The notes under the pieces: generated by a model
The model's input: the letters and a program-made list of their open reading frames with translations, nothing else
Told to the model about the DNA's origin: nothing
Databases searched by the model: none
Shown here: positions 63,836-64,000 of the stretch, piece by piece
How positions within the stretch are numbered: position 1 is the first letter of the stretch
Layout: the number at the start of each line of letters is the position of its first letter
Made by a program: the position numbers and the translations under genes
Source: Geobacillus thermocatenulatus
Lineage (GTDB): Bacteria > Bacillota > Bacilli > Bacillales > Anoxybacillaceae
NCBI RefSeq assembly: GCF_002217655.1
Contig: NZ_NEWK01000001.1
Coordinates: 1,126,001-1,190,000, forward strand
DNA: 64,000 bases
Direction of reading: 5' to 3'

Positions 63836-64000
63836 ATGGTGGTATATCGCGGTCTCTGCCCTCGCCGCCGGCGGAGGATGGCTGTTGCGCTCGTTGTCCA
63901 TATCAGGAGCGGCGGTAGCCATTGTCATCGGCGCAGCGGTTGGATGCGGCTTTTCATGGGGCGGAATATGGGTGTTAGGCTGCTTTTTTGTCAGCTCCAG
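63825..64000 (+). CDS. DUF92 family membrane protein, start only
   Basis: A GTG at 63825, with AAGGAG 9 nt before it, opens a frame running off the right edge (58 codons seen). It starts MSDEWWYIAVSALAAGGGWL and contains AIVIGAAVGCGFSWGGIWVL and CFFVSSS. This glycine-rich membrane opening, ending in FF-VSS, is typical of DUF92 (TIGR00297) proteins, polytopic proteins sometimes linked to polyprenol or phytyl kinase-like functions. It overlaps yqgN by 11 bp. The identity rests on the N-terminus only. Confidence 0.6.
   Translation, partial: MSDEWWYIAVSALAAGGGWLLRSLSISGAAVAIVIGAAVGCGFSWGGIWVLGCFFVSS

Overview
The window is a chromosomal segment of a thermophilic, endospore-forming Bacillaceae bacterium, almost certainly Geobacillus or a close relative. 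The evidence is the gene order, which follows the Bacillus subtilis comER-to-yqgN region almost gene for gene, the moderately GC-rich codon use, the sporulation genes (gpr, spoIIP, yqfC, yqfD, yqfZ) and proteins with Geobacillus-like sequences such as SodA, Cdd and DnaK. No tRNA or rRNA gene was seen.

Layout. 1-906 is accessory DNA: the end of an insertion sequence carrying an internally deleted transposase, followed by a CRISPR array of eight identical 37-bp repeats and seven spacers, with no cas gene in the window. 957-5551 holds the competence locus (comER divergent from comEA-comEB-comEC) and yqzM. 5836-12236 holds holA, rpsT, gpr, spoIIP, yqxA and lepA. 12311-21675 is the heat-shock supercluster: hemW, then hrcA-grpE-dnaK-dnaJ under a CIRCE operator, continuing into prmA, rsmE and mtaB. 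21852-31482 carries deoC, a Na/Pi-type transporter, rpsU-yqeY, the sporulation pair yqfC-yqfD, and phoH-pgpH-ybeY-dgkA-cdd-era-yqzL. 31514-40339 carries recO, ccpN-yqfL, dnaG-rpoD, an unrecognised membrane protein, cccA and trmK-yqfO. 40421-50684 carries ispH, yqfQ, cshB, nfo, yqfT, yqfU, a zinc uptake operon (znuC-znuB-zur), yqfW, yqfX, ispG and yqfZ. 50884-64000 holds a phosphate-uptake locus split in two (pstS-pstC-pstA at 50984-53752, pstB at 61142-61960), with yqgB, a chemoreceptor gene, sodA, yqgE and pbpA between them, followed by yqzC-yqzD, rpmG, yqgN and a truncated DUF92 gene at the right edge.

How the genes work together. Most of the window is core metabolism and information processing: replication (holA, dnaG), transcription (rpoD), ribosome maturation and translation (era, ybeY, lepA, rpsT, rpsU, rpmG, rsmE, prmA, trmK, mtaB), protein folding (dnaK system), repair (recO, nfo), isoprenoid synthesis (ispG, ispH) and cell wall (dgkA, pbpA). 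Regulation can be read directly in several places: a CIRCE element before hrcA, a Zur-type palindrome before znuC, PhoP-type hexamer arrays before both pstS and pstB, and sporulation sigma-factor promoter candidates before gpr, spoIIP, yqfC, yqfX and yqfZ.

No wholly new multi-gene system is evident. The observations most worth pursuing are the split pst locus with two separate PhoP-box arrays, the CRISPR array beside a transposase remnant, a SigE-type promoter buried in a terminator-like palindrome before yqfC, the missing standard start codon of ccpN, and an unlisted Cys-rich small ORF before cshB.
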